From Trema orientale (lineage: Eukaryota; Streptophyta; Magnoliopsida; Rosales; Cannabaceae), in assembly GCA_002914845.1 (NCBI GenBank), contig JXTC01000540.1, positions 102,518 through 166,517 on the forward strand: a DNA stretch of 64,000 nucleotides, given 5' to 3'. Made by a program: the position numbers and the translations under genes. This document shows, piece after piece, positions 12,236-25,639 of the stretch (position 1 is its first letter; the number at the start of each line of letters is the position of its first letter). The notes under the pieces are model-generated. The model did no database searches. It was not told the DNA's origin and saw only the letters and a list, made by a program, of their open reading frames with translations.

Positions 12236-12432
12236 CATTTGGAGGAGGAAAAGGGCAACTGTTTCTTTTTTCAAAAAAAAAAAAAAGCGTTTTCCTTTAG
12301 ATATTTTTCATTTTCATTTTTATTTTTATTAAATAAAGCAGTATTGTATTGTTTAGTTTGGGGTCATTATTCATTATTCCTTTTCCTGGAGTGGACTTCC
12401 CCTAGTTTGAGAAGAAACTGGCGGTTAATGAG

Positions 12433-12443
12433 ACCCCTGGTTT
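12433..12443 (-). promoter_or_regulatory. Second HRPE-like site, one mismatch, opposite strand
   Basis: The minus strand reads AAACCAGGGGT, 10 of 11 positions of the HRPE consensus; the final C is T. It lies about 200 bp upstream of the full match at 12,225 and in the opposite orientation. It is weaker evidence alone, but the near-repeat of the same core in one promoter is suggestive. Confidence 0.4.
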
Positions 12444-12839
12444 TGGGAGAGGCTTTAGCGTGTCAAGCTGAGGTGGTCACGCGATAATGATTGATTGACC
12501 AAATTGCCCATCCCATTTGGATAAGCCGCTGTTTCTTACTTTGACAATAGTGTCGGTGACCACTTGTACCCCCTTTCTCACAAAAACTAGCCTTGTGCGT
12601 ATTTTTTTCAATTAAAAAAGGGGTTTAGGGTATTCTTGTGGGCTTATGAATAACACGTTAAGGGAGAGAAATTATCCAAGATACTTTCTTGAAAAGAAAT
12701 TAAGTATTATTTAATAGATTTTAATGCAAGTTTTAAGGTTAGAAATTTAATAATGGTAGAAGTTTAATTGATACTTAATTTTTTTACTTTGTAATCAGTA
12801 TTTAGCACAAAATAACATTTACTAAATTTTCTAAATGAC

Positions 12840-13395
12840 GCAACGATACGATTTGAAATGATGTAAAATAAACGAATTTAAGTGACACATTTCATTTTCG
12901 TGTCAATTTTGAGTCGACATGTATAACACGAATAATAAATGGGTGTGTTTTAATTCAACCAGCTTAGTCCCGAAAATGATCCGTATAATACGTTTTAATA
13001 GCACATTTATTAAACAGTTAATTAAACTGTTCTTTTTTCGTATCGTATCGACACGACACAAATATGACACATTTATTAACATTTTAATATTTTGAAAGTG
13101 ATTTTGATTAATTCTAAACATATTTATATGTGTTCAGTTGAATTAATTAATGCACAATCATGTTAAATTTGAATAATCGTGTTAATTCTGAATAATCGTG
13201 TCAAATATATCATAATATGATACACGACATATTTTTTAAATGAGTTACATGTGTCGTGTCGTGTCATATTACATGTGTATTAATCATGTTGTGTTTGGGT
13301 TTAGATTTTTGATATATTTATTAATCATATCGTATTGTGTTCGAATTAGGATGTTATCGTATTGTGTCGGGGTCGACACAATACGATAGCCCTAA
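12840..13395. repeat. Repeat region rich in ATACGACACGACAC-type motifs
   Basis: Many direct and inverted copies of CGTATCGT(G)TCGACACGACAC-like motifs occur, with a strong palindrome near 13,360-13,387 (TATCGTATTGTGTCG, then CGACACAATACGATA). This looks like a small foldback or MITE-type element. No coding sequence was seen here or in the AT-rich 13,400-15,000, apart from the SINE relic. Confidence 0.45.
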
Positions 13396-13932
13396 TTACT
13401 ATTTCTAATTAAATGATAAAAAGTCAGTTAGAATTAGAACAATAAACAATGCCGATTAGCTTAATTAAGAAAACTACAATAGACTAGAACCTGCAAGTCT
13501 TCGAAATTATGAATTGTCAGAAAAACATTCTTATTCACGAAAAATATTCCTTTACCCCTATTTGAGAGAGTATCTGACCGTGTACTTGTTTTTATTTCTA
13601 TTTATTTTTCTCCATTTTTTTTTGGTAAGGGAAGAATAGTTATTAGCATTGCATTGTACATAATTATATCACGATAATCATATATAATATAAATATGATA
13701 ATAATTGTGTGCAATAGCTTGGTTAATTGTTTATTGTAATAGTTCATTTGTGGTTTGATATTTGTATTAAAATTAATTGTCTAATTAGAATGAATGGAAG
13801 TACTATTCTTTATATAAAAAAATACTATAGTTAGGATATTTTTTAATAATTTTTTTATTATGCTATAGAATTTCTTGAAATGGAAATTTTCACTAGTATT
13901 TAATGTGTTCAACAAAATGATTTTCTCAAAAA

Positions 13933-14065
13933 GGCCATTGAGCTAACTCAATAGATAGGATGAGATGAGAATTGAGTAGTAGGTTAGAAGTTTGACTCCA
14001 TACGTGTGTGAGTTATTTTCTTTTATTTGTAATAAGTGGTAGTAATTAAGCACATTTAAAAAAAA
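13933..14065 (+). mobile_element. Worn SINE, family A
   Basis: TTGAGCTAACTCAATAG stands in the box A position and GAAGTTTGACTCC in the box B position. The tail GAGTTATTTTCTTTTATTTG matches the family A body at 9,905-9,925 and 7,375-7,393, followed by an A-rich end. Confidence 0.5.
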
Positions 14066-15018
14066 TGATTTTCTCAAATCCTCTTAAATAAAATTTCAAA
14101 TTCGGTCAAAAAAGTGGTGTTTTTTTTTTTTTAAAAAAAACCCCTCAATTAGTCAGCGAAATATTGACTAAATATAAATACATAAAATCTCGATAAATTA
14201 ATACGCTACAAATTAATAATCACAATACTTGCGCCAATGGGCTAAATTAATAAACTCCATATATTTACAAGATAATATATGATAATAAAACTCTTAAAAG
14301 ATTCTATACGTCCACCAATAATATAAATTAATAATTTGTCATAATAAATACATATAGTACATAGCATCAGAAAAGTATTTAATAAATATCTATAAACGAA
14401 TATAGTATTAAGTACATTCATGATTATACTAGGCGTTAAGTAAGTACATACAATAAATCTTAGCTACTGTATAATTTCATTGGTTTAAATGTTCATAGGC
14501 AAATTAATTAAAAGTATGTACACAGGATATTAATTAAACAGTAAAACTAAATGTTTAAACAATTGCTATTTTTTAAGGTCTTATTTAAATTAAAATTATC
14601 CTAAACTTCATAAGATTGTCTTCATTTTAAAAGTGAACAATACATACATTTATGCCATTTGCTAATATTTCAGAACTGTAATCGAAAGATTATTTATTGT
14701 CCACTAGTTTTCCGTGGACTTAAAATCTTATTGTAAAGGTTTTTCTAAGTTTTTTATTTCTATTTTTTGAAAGAATTAAATAAATAATTCCTAAATAAGT
14801 AGCCTGAGTTTGAAATGTGCACTTCTATTTGTTATGTGAGTTTTTTTTTTTTTTTCTTCCAAAGAAAATATAACAATTTTGTTATGAGACAAAATTAATA
14901 AATTCAAATAAGGAGTGGACACTGTTTATTAGGGGTGTATGGTCATTTTATTGTCCTGTTTTCTTAAATTTGATGTCAGGGGGATAATTTGATGGGTCTA
15001 AATAATCCAAGATGCAGT

Positions 15019-15190
15019 AATGCTAGGACCACCAAAAATTTACACTAAAATTTTACACCACATGATGTAGCCTCCATTTCTGTAACTATCTTATCTTGAA
15101 ATTGGATAATAGTATTTAAAATTTAGTAGTTGAAATGTATGTCATGTCATATGGTATAAGATTTTGGCATAATTTTTTTAGTGTCCGTAG
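15019..15190. mobile_element. MITE of the GGnCACCAAAATnT family
   Basis: The left end, GCTAGGACCACCAAAAATTTACAC, is inverted at the right end, where the complement reads GCTACGGACACTAAAAAAATTATGCC. The interior ACACCA(C/G)ATGATGTAG matches the two tandem copies at 60,920-61,120 and 61,240-61,430. Noncoding. Bases 15,200-15,820 beyond it show nothing. Confidence 0.6.
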
Positions 15191-15819
15191 CATTCCTCAT
15201 TCACGGTGTTTTATGATAAAAATAATATATAATTTCAAAGACATTCTCTAGTGTCCAAGATTCTCACATACATACTAAGTCAATAATAAACATGTTCCAA
15301 TTGCATATTAGGCATCTAGAAGTCATTAATACTAATTTCATAGTAACATGCTCATTCCTTATGTTATATGCTTTTACATATGTGTTATTATACTAATGAT
15401 TGTCGAAGTGTTCCGATGCAGTGTAAAGGTTCAATACCCTCAGAGAAAGAGCTCGGTGTGCCAAAAGAACAATAAATATATTTATGAAAGCAGTACTATG
15501 TGCACATGTATTATGATCATGTTTGTTGATAACTTGGTCAAATAGTAGTTTTTCTGTAAAATGTAATTTTCACTCTTTTCAAAGCCGAATTTACTGCGTG
15601 TTTAACGCGTCAAATAGCTTTAATTCAATGTCTAGAAATCATTTATAGCATTTTATTTATTAGCTCCAGGTAAGCACGAGGTAGCATTCACGACACTGAT
15701 TTGTGTTTTATTGCACAAAGCTAGTTTAGATTCAGCTTAATCGCGTAATGTCAATTTTGTGCATTCTAATAATTAAGTACTAATACTATGTTTCCCTTAT
15801 TAATTGGAGTCTAATTGGC

Positions 15820-18238
15820 TTATTTTTATGTTCAATGATCAATTATGGGGCTAGGTTCTACTAGATTACAATAAGGTTAGTCATATGGGATCATAAGTCA
15901 AAGTGTGACTAGTTTTCACTTTCTAAGGTAGGATTCACCAACTTTATTTATACTTAGGTATATGAGAGTGACCAACAACGTGGTGACTATGCTAAAGATG
16001 GTTTAGAGCTGGACACATGGAAAGTAATGTGCAAAATACTCAGAATACCTTTCAGAATTTAAGTCATGCCTTTTCTTAGCCATTAAGTGTTGATTTTGGA
16101 CCAAATTTGGTCATTTTCTTATCCTTTCTCTCCAGCCATAACCTGAAACTCTCCAACTCATTTTTAAACTTCTCTCAACCATTTTTAAGAATTTTCAAGT
16201 GGTAGAACTCAAGTTGGAGCTCTAGAAAGCAAGATAAATGAAAACTAGTCAAGGTAATTCTACTAGTTCTTCTTTCTAGGTCTTGTTCTTTAATTTTAAT
16301 TCTCTACTTGTTCCCACTTAAATAATGGTTCCTTCAGGTGCTCTTGAGTCCTAAAATCTATTTCTAAGCCTTGGGAATTAGTTTGGTGGAGGTAGAAAGT
16401 AAAAGCTTCAGCAAAAGCTCAAGCTAGTCAATGTGAGGTCTAATTGGAATTTTGAGTTTTTAGTTAATTTTTCTTGCTACAGCCCTTAAACCAAAGCTTT
16501 TATTTGATGAACAAAAGTCTTATGAAACTTATATATTGCTGAAAATATAAAATTTAAGTGGAAAGTTAAAAGTTAGACCTAAAGCCCCAAAGTTTTCTAT
16601 TTATGGATTTAAGTATTTTCATGTGTAGTAGATTAAGTTTTCTATATTTGTAATCTGATTTTCTAAACTTGGAGTATATATTTTATTGATTCTATTATTT
16701 ATTACACTCATTTAGTGGCTGGTGGTGATAATACATAAGTATAAAAATAGTTTTAAACTTTGCTTGAATCGAAAAGAATTCAAGTGCACTTAGGTTGTTC
16801 TAAATAATTCTCTTTGAGGTGTATATATGGGAATTGACTTATAAAATATTATTGCAGGTCTTAAACTATGATTTTAATCATGTGAGAATGTCCTAAAAAT
16901 AGAGGAGGTCCTGTCCAAATATTTTTAAAATGAAACGGCACCATTTAGGGATAAATAGACTAGTTTTTATAAAATTATGTGTCATTTTGGATTATTTTTG
17001 TACTAATGAATTAACATTCATATTTTAATACTTTTGAAGAGTTTTTCAATGCTAGTTATTGGCTGCTAAGTACCTTAAGTGATTTGTATGCTTCTGCGTC
17101 ATTTTAAGATCAAGTTTCCTAATTTGGTAAAAGTTCTAATTTCGGTCTTGTTCAAGTATCTTGATGCATTCTTTTAGTAAAATCTGCATCTTGAATAAAA
17201 AAAAATTCATGACAGGTGATTGGCACACCCGTCTCTCGAGGATATTGACTATTTCTGCTACCGATTTCTATTCAGGACACGAGGTAAGTAAGGACTTACA
17301 ACTGCGTCACAAGAACTACATGGAAGATGTCATTATGTGAAACTTACTTATCTTTGAAAGTTATGAAATGGCATGTGCATGGCACGTCTTACATGTAAAC
17401 TAAGAATTTCATTGCAGAGTATTTGAAAGTAAGTACTATTGTACTAATTTTATAAGATAAGTTTTAATTGAAATTGCTAGTCTGTCGGAGCTGGGTAGGT
17501 AAGTCTGTTGATGGAGACTCTCTCGTTAAAGTGAGACTTACGGAACTTATGATGTGTCTCATTGAAGCGAGACAATATTAGCACGGTGTGGGATGCCCCT
17601 TTGATGAGGGAAGGAGTTTTCAAAAAAAACCTCACATGACGGTCGCATCTTATTTTTACTTTTAGCCAGAGTTTCCGTATAATGTTATCATGGCCTATCA
17701 ACTTACGGGACTAGCAATGTGCTAAGGGGCTCAACTATGAATATATTTTTTTAAGAAAATATATGGACTCAAATATTTAAGAAAGAAAAGTGTACAATAG
17801 GAACTTTATGAGATTTTAAAGCATACATAAGCATGCATAGTTTTTACTTACTGAGCTTTAGCTCATTTTAATCTTGTGATGCAGATGATGAGGCACATTT
17901 TGGTATTGACTAGCTGGTTGCCTGGCTTGCTTTTTGTCACCATGATCATATAGATGTGGACGAACTTGACCTGTGGGCGACGTTTTTGTATTATAATATT
18001 TTGGGTGCGATGAAAATACAACTGCTGTTGGCAAAATAGACTGATGAAAACCTCTTTTGATTGTATATTTTATAAAGACACTTTCAACAAGAAATATCAT
18101 GCAGTTGCTTTTATTTAAAGGTTTTGTAAAGTTTAAATTTGTCCACTTTTTTATAAAACTAAAGATATGATTTAAGAAAGAATAATATTTCACAGTTTGA
18201 CTGTATGTAATAATATAGTTAAACTAGGGGGTGTCACA
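15820..18238 (+). mobile_element. Probable solitary Ty3/gypsy LTR
   Basis: The right end GGGGGTGTCACA is typical of long plant gypsy LTRs. So is the stretch TTACTGAGCTTTAGCTCATT near 17,850, where such LTRs usually carry their 3' processing region. No primer-binding site follows, so it looks solitary. The left boundary is not resolved and no target duplication was found, so the start is approximate. Confidence 0.45.
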
Positions 18239-18499
18239 TATTCGATGAAAATTGGTTAAAACATAGGTTTTTTATTTATAAAAAATTACCCAAAATAAAA
18301 ATAAAAGTTCTAATTAATAAAAGGTCTTCTCTTTTTGCTCTTTTTCTCTCTAGGAGAAGGACGAACTATTAGAATCCTAGTATCACCTACAGAATGATTT
18401 TGAGTCATTTCATAAGGAAACGTTCAATTATGGCGTAATTTTTCGGTTGATTTCTTAGGTTTTGTAATGAATCTCGATAAGATATTGAAATTGTGTACA

Positions 18500-21200
18500 T
18501 GATTAAATTTGGATGATGAGTATGGCTCTATCGTTCGAATGGAGAAGGGTGTGCATGCGACTGGAAGGAGGGAATGGAATTTTGTCTTCTAGTAAAGATT
18601 TTAGGTAATAGAACTACGAACAAAAGTGATTTGAGAAGGGTTTTGAAATAGGTTTGGTGTGTCCCAAATTCATTTAAGGTTGAGCAGATGGGTTCTTTAA
18701 ATCTTTTCATGTTTTTGTTTGGGAAGAAAGCAAATCAACGTGTGTTAACGGGTGGACCTTGTTCTTTTGAGAATCAACTTTTATCTCTTATTAGACCAAA
18801 GAGTATTGGTGATTTGTCCAATGAAGATTTTAACTTGGTAGCCTTTTGGATATAGATTTTCAATGTTCCTGTGGCATGCATGCACGAGGATTGTGCTCAA
18901 GTCTGGGGTGCACATATTGGTAACTCAGAGGATGTGGAAGTTGTAGGGGGGAAGATCCGTGTTTGAGTGAAATTGGACGTGTCTAAACCACTTTGATGAG
19001 GCTTACATTGTTTCATGGACGAGTCTCAATGGGAGGTTTCTCTATTATTCTGGTATGAATACCTCCCTAAGTTTTTCTTTTTTGTGTGGAATAATTGAAC
19101 ATCAGGTATGTGAATGCTCGAAGAGGGGCGAATGTGATGAGGATGATAGGAGTCAGAGGAAGTTTCATTTTGGGAATTGGCTTAGGGCTTCAAATATGGG
19201 GTCACGGTTTAGGACGGTTGAGGAACCTACACTGCCAAGACCTCAACTGAGTAGGTCTCATCCAAGACAGTGGCAACCTCGACCCAGGGACCCTTTTTTC
19301 TATACAGAGCTTGGTTCGGGTTATGATAGTCCCCCCTCCCCCATATTGGTGAGACGAGAGAGATTGAAGAGGAAATAACACTCTATAGGGTCTCAACCAT
19401 TGAAGGACCTGCCGCTAGGAAAGACCTAGAGAATAATAAGGGCCTAACTCTCTCTCCAGTGTTAGTGTCTAATAGAGAGCGTCTTTTATTAGATACTAAT
19501 AGGGAAAAAATTCTTCACGAGGCTGACATGGTGGTAGTTTGAAGACTAGAATTTGGTTCTTAATGGAAGTAATAAGGAACCTATGGTGGAAGAGATTGAT
19601 GCTAGTATGCCAAAAAGTCCAACCAAATCTGCAGGTTATGATAATACTATTCAAGAGGAGTGCATCACTTTCGGGAGAATTTTTAGTGAGCAATTGGAAG
19701 GGAAGAAGATAACTAGCAGAAAAGAGAAGGGGGTTCTACTTCCAAGAGCCACCTTCATTTTGTGAAAGTCAAAAATTCTAAGAGCAATAGGCTAGCCCTC
19801 AATCCAAAACATGCTAAGTTTGTCAAGCTGTACTCTCTGAATAAGAGTCGAAGTAGCATCTCTACTAAGAAGCCAGATGCCACAAATGATCAGTGAGTGC
19901 TTGTGGTTGGGCTGAAAAGGAAGATTCTGTATGAAGTTAATGGTTCTTTGGAAGTGTTGAAGAAAGTTAGGAGTGATGGCAGTGTTATTGATAGTGATAC
20001 ATCAGTGGAGCCCGCTTTGCAGGCTAGCTGAATCCAATGGGTTACCTAGCCTTGAACGTACAAGGCCTGGGGAACCCTGATATGATTACTGCTCTGTGAC
20101 ATATTATTCATAGAGTTTTCCCAGGCTTAGTCTTCCTATATGAGAATAAACTCTTTGGTAGTTGCGCAGGTAGAATTAAATTTCAAATTAGTTTTTCAAA
20201 TGGGTTTGTTATTAATAGTGTGGGGTAGAGTGGCGGTTTATTAATTCTCTAGAAGGATGACTGGAATGTCTCTATTCACTCTTTTTATAGAGGTCATATT
20301 GATGTTATTCTTACTTTTGAAACTGGGTGCCAATGGAGATTCATAGGTTTTTATGGGAATCCTCAAATGTGTGATCGGAAGTTCTCATAGGATTTATTGA
20401 GAAAATTGAAGGATCTTTCTTAGCTTTCTTGGGTTTGTAGCGGGGACTTTAATGAAGTTTTATCTGTTTCTGAAAAGATTGGTGGACCCAATAAACCTAC
20501 TTCTTCCATTCTTAATTTCCGTTTAGCTCTAAATGATTGTAATTCATTCAGCCTTAGATTTTCAGGCCCGTTAATTATGTAGTATAATAAAAGGAGTAGA
20601 GTTGCCAATGTACATAAGCATTTAGACCGATTTGTCGGTAATGACATATGGCATGGCCTTTTTTCTGTGACATCGGTGGAGAATTTGCCTTATTCTCATT
20701 TGGATCATCATTCTTTTTTGTTGACTTTAGAAGTTAACCCTGTGAGAACTTGGTTACAGGGTAAAATCCATTTCATTTTAAGCCCTTTTAGGTACAAGAA
20801 TCAGATTATATGTGGCTTATTCAGGAGTTTTGGGAGGTGTCTTCTTTGGTTTCTAATAAGGATCCTTTTGGTTCAATTTAGCAACACCCCTCTGGTTGTG
20901 GTGATATACTTACTAATTGAAGTAGAGCGAGGTTTGGGCATTAGAGGAAATCACTGGAAAAATTTTCAGAGGAGATTATTCCATTTACATAAAAGTGCTT
21001 ACACATACGAAAATATGGCATAAATAAGAGAGTTAGACAAGAAAGTTGAGGTCCTATTGTACAGAGAAGAAGTTTATTGGAGACAACGTTTGAAGGTGGA
21101 ATAGCTTTGTTCAGGTGACTGTAACGCCAAGTACTTTCACTCTAAAGCATCTAGCAAGTACTTTCACTCTAAAGCATCTAGCAGATGCAAAAAGAACTGT
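18500..21200 (+). pseudogene. Decayed plant LINE: ORF1 and endonuclease, 3' end missing
   Basis: Two blocks are readable across frames with many stops. About 18,700-19,380 resembles the ORF1 DUF4283 plus zinc-knuckle region of plant L1 elements (AFWI-IFNVPVACM, VKLDVSKPL, CECSKRGEC, GNWLRA). About 20,035-20,730 resembles the exonuclease-endonuclease-phosphatase domain (NVQGLGNP, SGGLLIL, FIGFYGNP, CSGDFNEVLS, HLDRFVGN, LDHHSFLL). It continues to the linker (YWRQRLKVE, SGDCNAKYFHSKAS) and then stops before the reverse transcriptase. LINE copies usually lose the 5' end, so loss of the 3' end implies a later deletion. A 27-bp in-frame tandem repeat sits at 21,129-21,182, next to the break. Confidence 0.75.
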
Positions 21201-21214
21201 ATCATGAAAAATAA

Positions 21215-21740
21215 GAAGTTCTAACTCAATAGGTAACAATTAGCTCACTAGTCACATAAGGCCTTAAATTACCTTCTATATTTATATATGCATTGAATAC
21301 ATTAGATTTTTGAATAAAATTACCCAACTGATTATAGCCATTGGATCAAAATCTAATAATTCAAATTGGAGTATCTAACAATGAGTAAATATTGCAATAC
21401 TAATTGAAGAAGCGAGTGCGCACACACTCACACACACATATATATACACACCTCTTTTTTGTTAATTACACAAAAAGTATATCTTCTCATGCATTTGGTC
21501 AAGCTAATGATGTGAAATGATTGTTATACCATTTATCTAATTATTTGGACTATTTGGGAGTTGTTGAAACTAGACATTAATTCCAGGGTTAGTGAGAAAA
21601 GTGGTCCCTGAGTCATCTAATTTATAATAATTTGGTCTCCAAAGTTTTAATTCTAGTAATTAAACCCCTAGTTTTTCCAATTCCATGTAGTTTGGTCCCT
21701 AAACTTTCCAAATTTTAGTATGTTGCTAGATCTGGATCAG
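21215..21740. other. Gene-free stretch between LINE and copia remnants
   Basis: It holds a short CACACA run (21,420-21,440) and repeated 'TTTGGTCCC(T)AAA' motifs at about 21,600-21,715 of a kind often found at the ends of plant DNA elements. No gene is supported. Confidence 0.35.
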
Positions 21741-21749
21741 TATACCTAA

Positions 21750-22215
21750 TGATTTAACAATATCTGCAGAACACACAAGTACATAATCTCTTATTCTCCT
21801 TAGATACTTAAGTATATGCTTAATCACAACCTAATGTTCCGGTCATGACTTTGATTGATATTTGCTAACAATACCAATAACATAACTTATATTAAGTCTC
21901 GCACAAAGTAAGCATATATAGGACTTCCTACTGTTGATGCATAGGGAATCTGTATCATGTATTCCACTTCTTGCTCATTCTTAGGAGTTTGCCCCTGGGA
22001 AAGCTTGACTCCATATCAGAAGAGTAAGAATCATTATTTGAAATCCTGCATTGAAAATCTAGCCAATATCTTTTCAATATAATAAGCTTGGGATAGAGCT
22101 ATCATTTTGTTCTTTCGATCCTGTATAACATATATACTATGAGCATAACTAACTTCTCCCAAGTTCTTCATAACGAATGCTTCTGGTTGTATACTTTCGT
22201 CAAGATTTCAATTTA
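21750..22215 (-). pseudogene. Copia reverse transcriptase C-terminal fragment
   Basis: On the minus strand, MKNLGEVSYA, ALSQAYYIEKILARFSMQD, PYASTVGSPIYA and NINQSHDRN match the C-terminal half of Ty1/copia reverse transcriptase and the start of RNase H. Frame breaks and stops show it is dead. It is probably the continuation of the fragment at 25,640-27,060, from which it is now separated by about 3.4 kb. Confidence 0.75.
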
Positions 22216-22229
22216 AGAATATTATTTTT

Positions 22230-25200
22230 TGTTGGAAATTGTACCTTAGAAGTATATAATATCGATTATGGATTTTTGCTGATTAGTAAATGAAATTACA
22301 TTCACTCTATTCTTAGTTATATTTGCTCTGCAATTTAAATATCATGTTATTTCTTTGATTATTAATGCGATCTTAAACTAATTATACAGATCTTATAAGT
22401 TTAAGATTAATAATCTAAAATAGTTCATAATTTTTAAATAATTGTACATTTTAATTAAGATTACTAGTGCGATCTATCTTTATTATGAATAGTGTAGTCT
22501 ATGCAGATTATAGATGTGGAAACATTAAGATAGAAGTGTTATATAATAGAGATTATATAAAATTAGATCAAGATGAAAATGAATGTCTAATGAGCTCCGC
22601 TAGAATATAGAGAGTTCATATTCATCAACCAACAGTTATATATGATATGATCTTAATCCTAAGTAAATATAAACTCTTGCATATCGTCTTATATCTTTTG
22701 ATTTACATGGGTAGGTCTATTATAATAACAGACTAACATCTTTATACTTTGAAGATGTGATGTTGCAAATAGTTGGGAACATATTTCATAGATATAGAAT
22801 CCACTCCTTCTCTTCTTAGGAGTTAGAAAAGATATTTTCTTGAGTATTGATTTGGGTCTTAAATAATAAGCATGTTGTTTTAATTAATAGTTAATAGAAA
22901 ATTTTTGTTAATAGTTAATAGAAATTTATAATTTATGATTTTTTACAAATTAATTGTTCATTATGTTGGTAATTCCAAAATGATTATATCAAAACGATTA
23001 TCGTAATTTTGTAAAGAAATCAAGAATGTAGCATAATTGGTATTTAAAAATTTTTCTTGGAACTTTAAAAAAGAAATACAGGATCGGTAATCTAATATAA
23101 ATCAATTCATAGATCTTGATTTATAAGAAACCTAGAAGTGCTTCACAACTATTGAGCCTTTTCATCTATTCTCTAAAGCTTGTTGAATGATCTACTATGT
23201 GGGCATCTTCTTGATTCCTAACGAGATATGAGTGGTACGATCTAGTAGTCGTTCTTCCTTATTCTTGGTTGTATATCTACGATCTTGAGTATCTCTCCCA
23301 TGGCTACCATTAACAAGCTCAGGATTTCTCTGGAGGTGGCTCGATTCTCTCTCACTCTCGCATTTTCTCTCTATTTCATGTGTAACATAGCTATTGTAGC
23401 TATGGGTGGCATATAGTACTGTATTGAGAGACTAGAGAACTTTTCTCTTAAGTACTAGAGAGGTGTAAACCCTGTTGGGCTCAACTGACCACTCAATTAG
23501 TTACTGGCTGTGTTTGAGCTAGACATGTGACCTTATAGATACAATTAGTCTTAGCTCCAATGAGCCAATTCACTACAGTCATAATGAGCTCTTAATTGTG
23601 ATTGTGCTTTATCCATTAATATTTGAGTACTCTAATATAGGTACAATACTGCACTCTTAGACTAAATGTCTTTTTTTTTTTTTTTTTTAATCTAATTGAC
23701 TCTTCAATTAGCTCGATCTATTTAGCATATACTATACCTGTAGATATACCCTAGCGTAAAGTCATACTAGTATATTATAATTACCGTATTATCCCTCTAG
23801 TGTATATTTACCATTGATTTGTTATTTTTTATCTACTAGATAATAATTGACTACAATATTTATATATGCCTTTATAAACACAGTTAAATTCACAAAATGA
23901 ATATCAGGTGTCTAGTTTTTATTATCCAAATCTTTGAAAAACCTCAAAGTGATATTATATACACTGTGTCCGAAATTATGAATGGCGTTCTTGTCAATTC
24001 ACAAATTTTATCTTCCAAGGTACCGAAGTTCGAACCAAAGAATCAGAACAAGTCTTTTAGTAAATTAAAAAGATAAAATTTATGAAAGCAAGTCTGACAA
24101 TCAATAGGATTAAGGTATTCTTGTAACAATGCTAGATTTATAAAAGTGAAAGATAGAATATTGAGTTATGACACTTAACCTCAAAATCTATTTTTACTTA
24201 ACTCGATTCAATGCACTTTTAATTTTCATATAATGCACTAGTGTTTCTATCCGAAGTTATATAATTCGATGATTGGAGACTTCATCAATCCTAATGAAAT
24301 AGATAACATTACATTTTATAACAAAATAAAGTAATCTTTCTTTATTTACAGAATATGAATTTCTAATTTAGACATAATGAAATAAAGCATTTAGTCTCCC
24401 ATATGTGAATACTTTGCACAAACAATTCTCTATTACGTATTACTTGTCATGGAAACTTTTAGATGTTTGCATAATAGAAAACATAAATATTACATGTATA
24501 TAATTGGAATATAATATGGAATTATTAACATCAAATAGATAACACTTGATTCCAATAAATATCGTTCAAAATGCCTAACTAAGAAACTACTTTCTAGGGT
24601 ATATTCCTTGCACATAGAGAATCAATAGTACCGATACTTAACGATAAAGAAGTAATTGGAGAGTTTACATACTTAGATTTAGCTTTAATTTTAAATATCA
24701 TGTAGAGGATCAATTTATGTAATGATTAAATTAATAAACTATTCACAGCTTTCTGATTGAATAACTATATTTATAGTATTTAGAGTGCAACTCAAGATTT
24801 TTAGTGGAATATTCTAAGAGTTAATAAATTATATTTATTGAATTAAAGTGGTTTTAATTTATAAATAAAATTTATTGGAGCTCAATATTGTAAGTCCATT
24901 AAGTTCTCGGACTAACTCATAAATACTATATTAGATCACAGACTTGGAAAAAGAGGTTAGGCCACTGTCTAAATAAGTTTGGATTAAGGTTGGTCTAATA
25001 CTAGTAGCCCATGTCTACTTATAGAATTTTAGCAGTTAAATAATTAATTTTAATTATTTAATTATTGGTGATAAATATATAATAGATTAAGTCTTTTAAA
25101 ATTATTAAATAGTCTTTTAATTATCATATAATTAAAAAATATATTTATAAAAAAATTAATTATTAGATAATTTAATATTAGTCTCTAGATAAATAAGTAC

Positions 25201-25600
25201 ACTATTGGATAGTGTCAAGTGGAATAGGGAAATTATGAGATAGTATTTAGCAAAAGTAGGAAACTAGCAAAAGGCATCCTAGTAGGAATAAGAGACCTAG
25301 CTTCGGACTCCTTTTTAAATAGGTATCTTCTCCATATTCTTTACACAATCTTTTCACTAGATTTTCTTTAAAAAAAAAAAAAAATCTTACTCTCATGCAT
25401 CAATAAAAAGTAAGAACAAGAAAAATATCAATCACCATAAAGATTCCTATTCTTTCATAAATACCTACACATCCAGTCATAGTTCAGAAGACTTAAGGAG
25501 TCCAAAAGGAAAGCTTGGAATCGTCATAATCACTTTAAGAGGTAAATTGTTTATACTCTCATCATATTTATTAAATTAACATAATTATGTAAAGATCCTA
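22230..25600. mobile_element. LTR-like sequence inserted in the copia element
   Basis: Bases 22,230-22,880 begin TGTTGGAAATTGTACC, like a copia LTR start. Bases 24,250-25,560 look like the rest of a plus-strand LTR, with TTTAAATAGGTATC as a promoter-like motif. Bases about 22,880-24,200 resemble a copia LTR in the opposite orientation. Its complement shares a plan with the solo LTR at 27,140: GGGATAATACGGTAAT, then AGAGTGCAGTATTG. I infer one LTR nested in another. The outer limits and target duplications are not resolved, and no protein-coding sequence was seen. Confidence 0.35.
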
Positions 25601-25639
25601 GTATTCATATGAGCTATTATTGTTTTAGAATTCGTTATA

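Noticed and set aside
17858..18193. A 111-codon minus-strand frame
   Set aside because: It lies in the 3' part of a probable solo LTR and shows no recognisable protein motifs.
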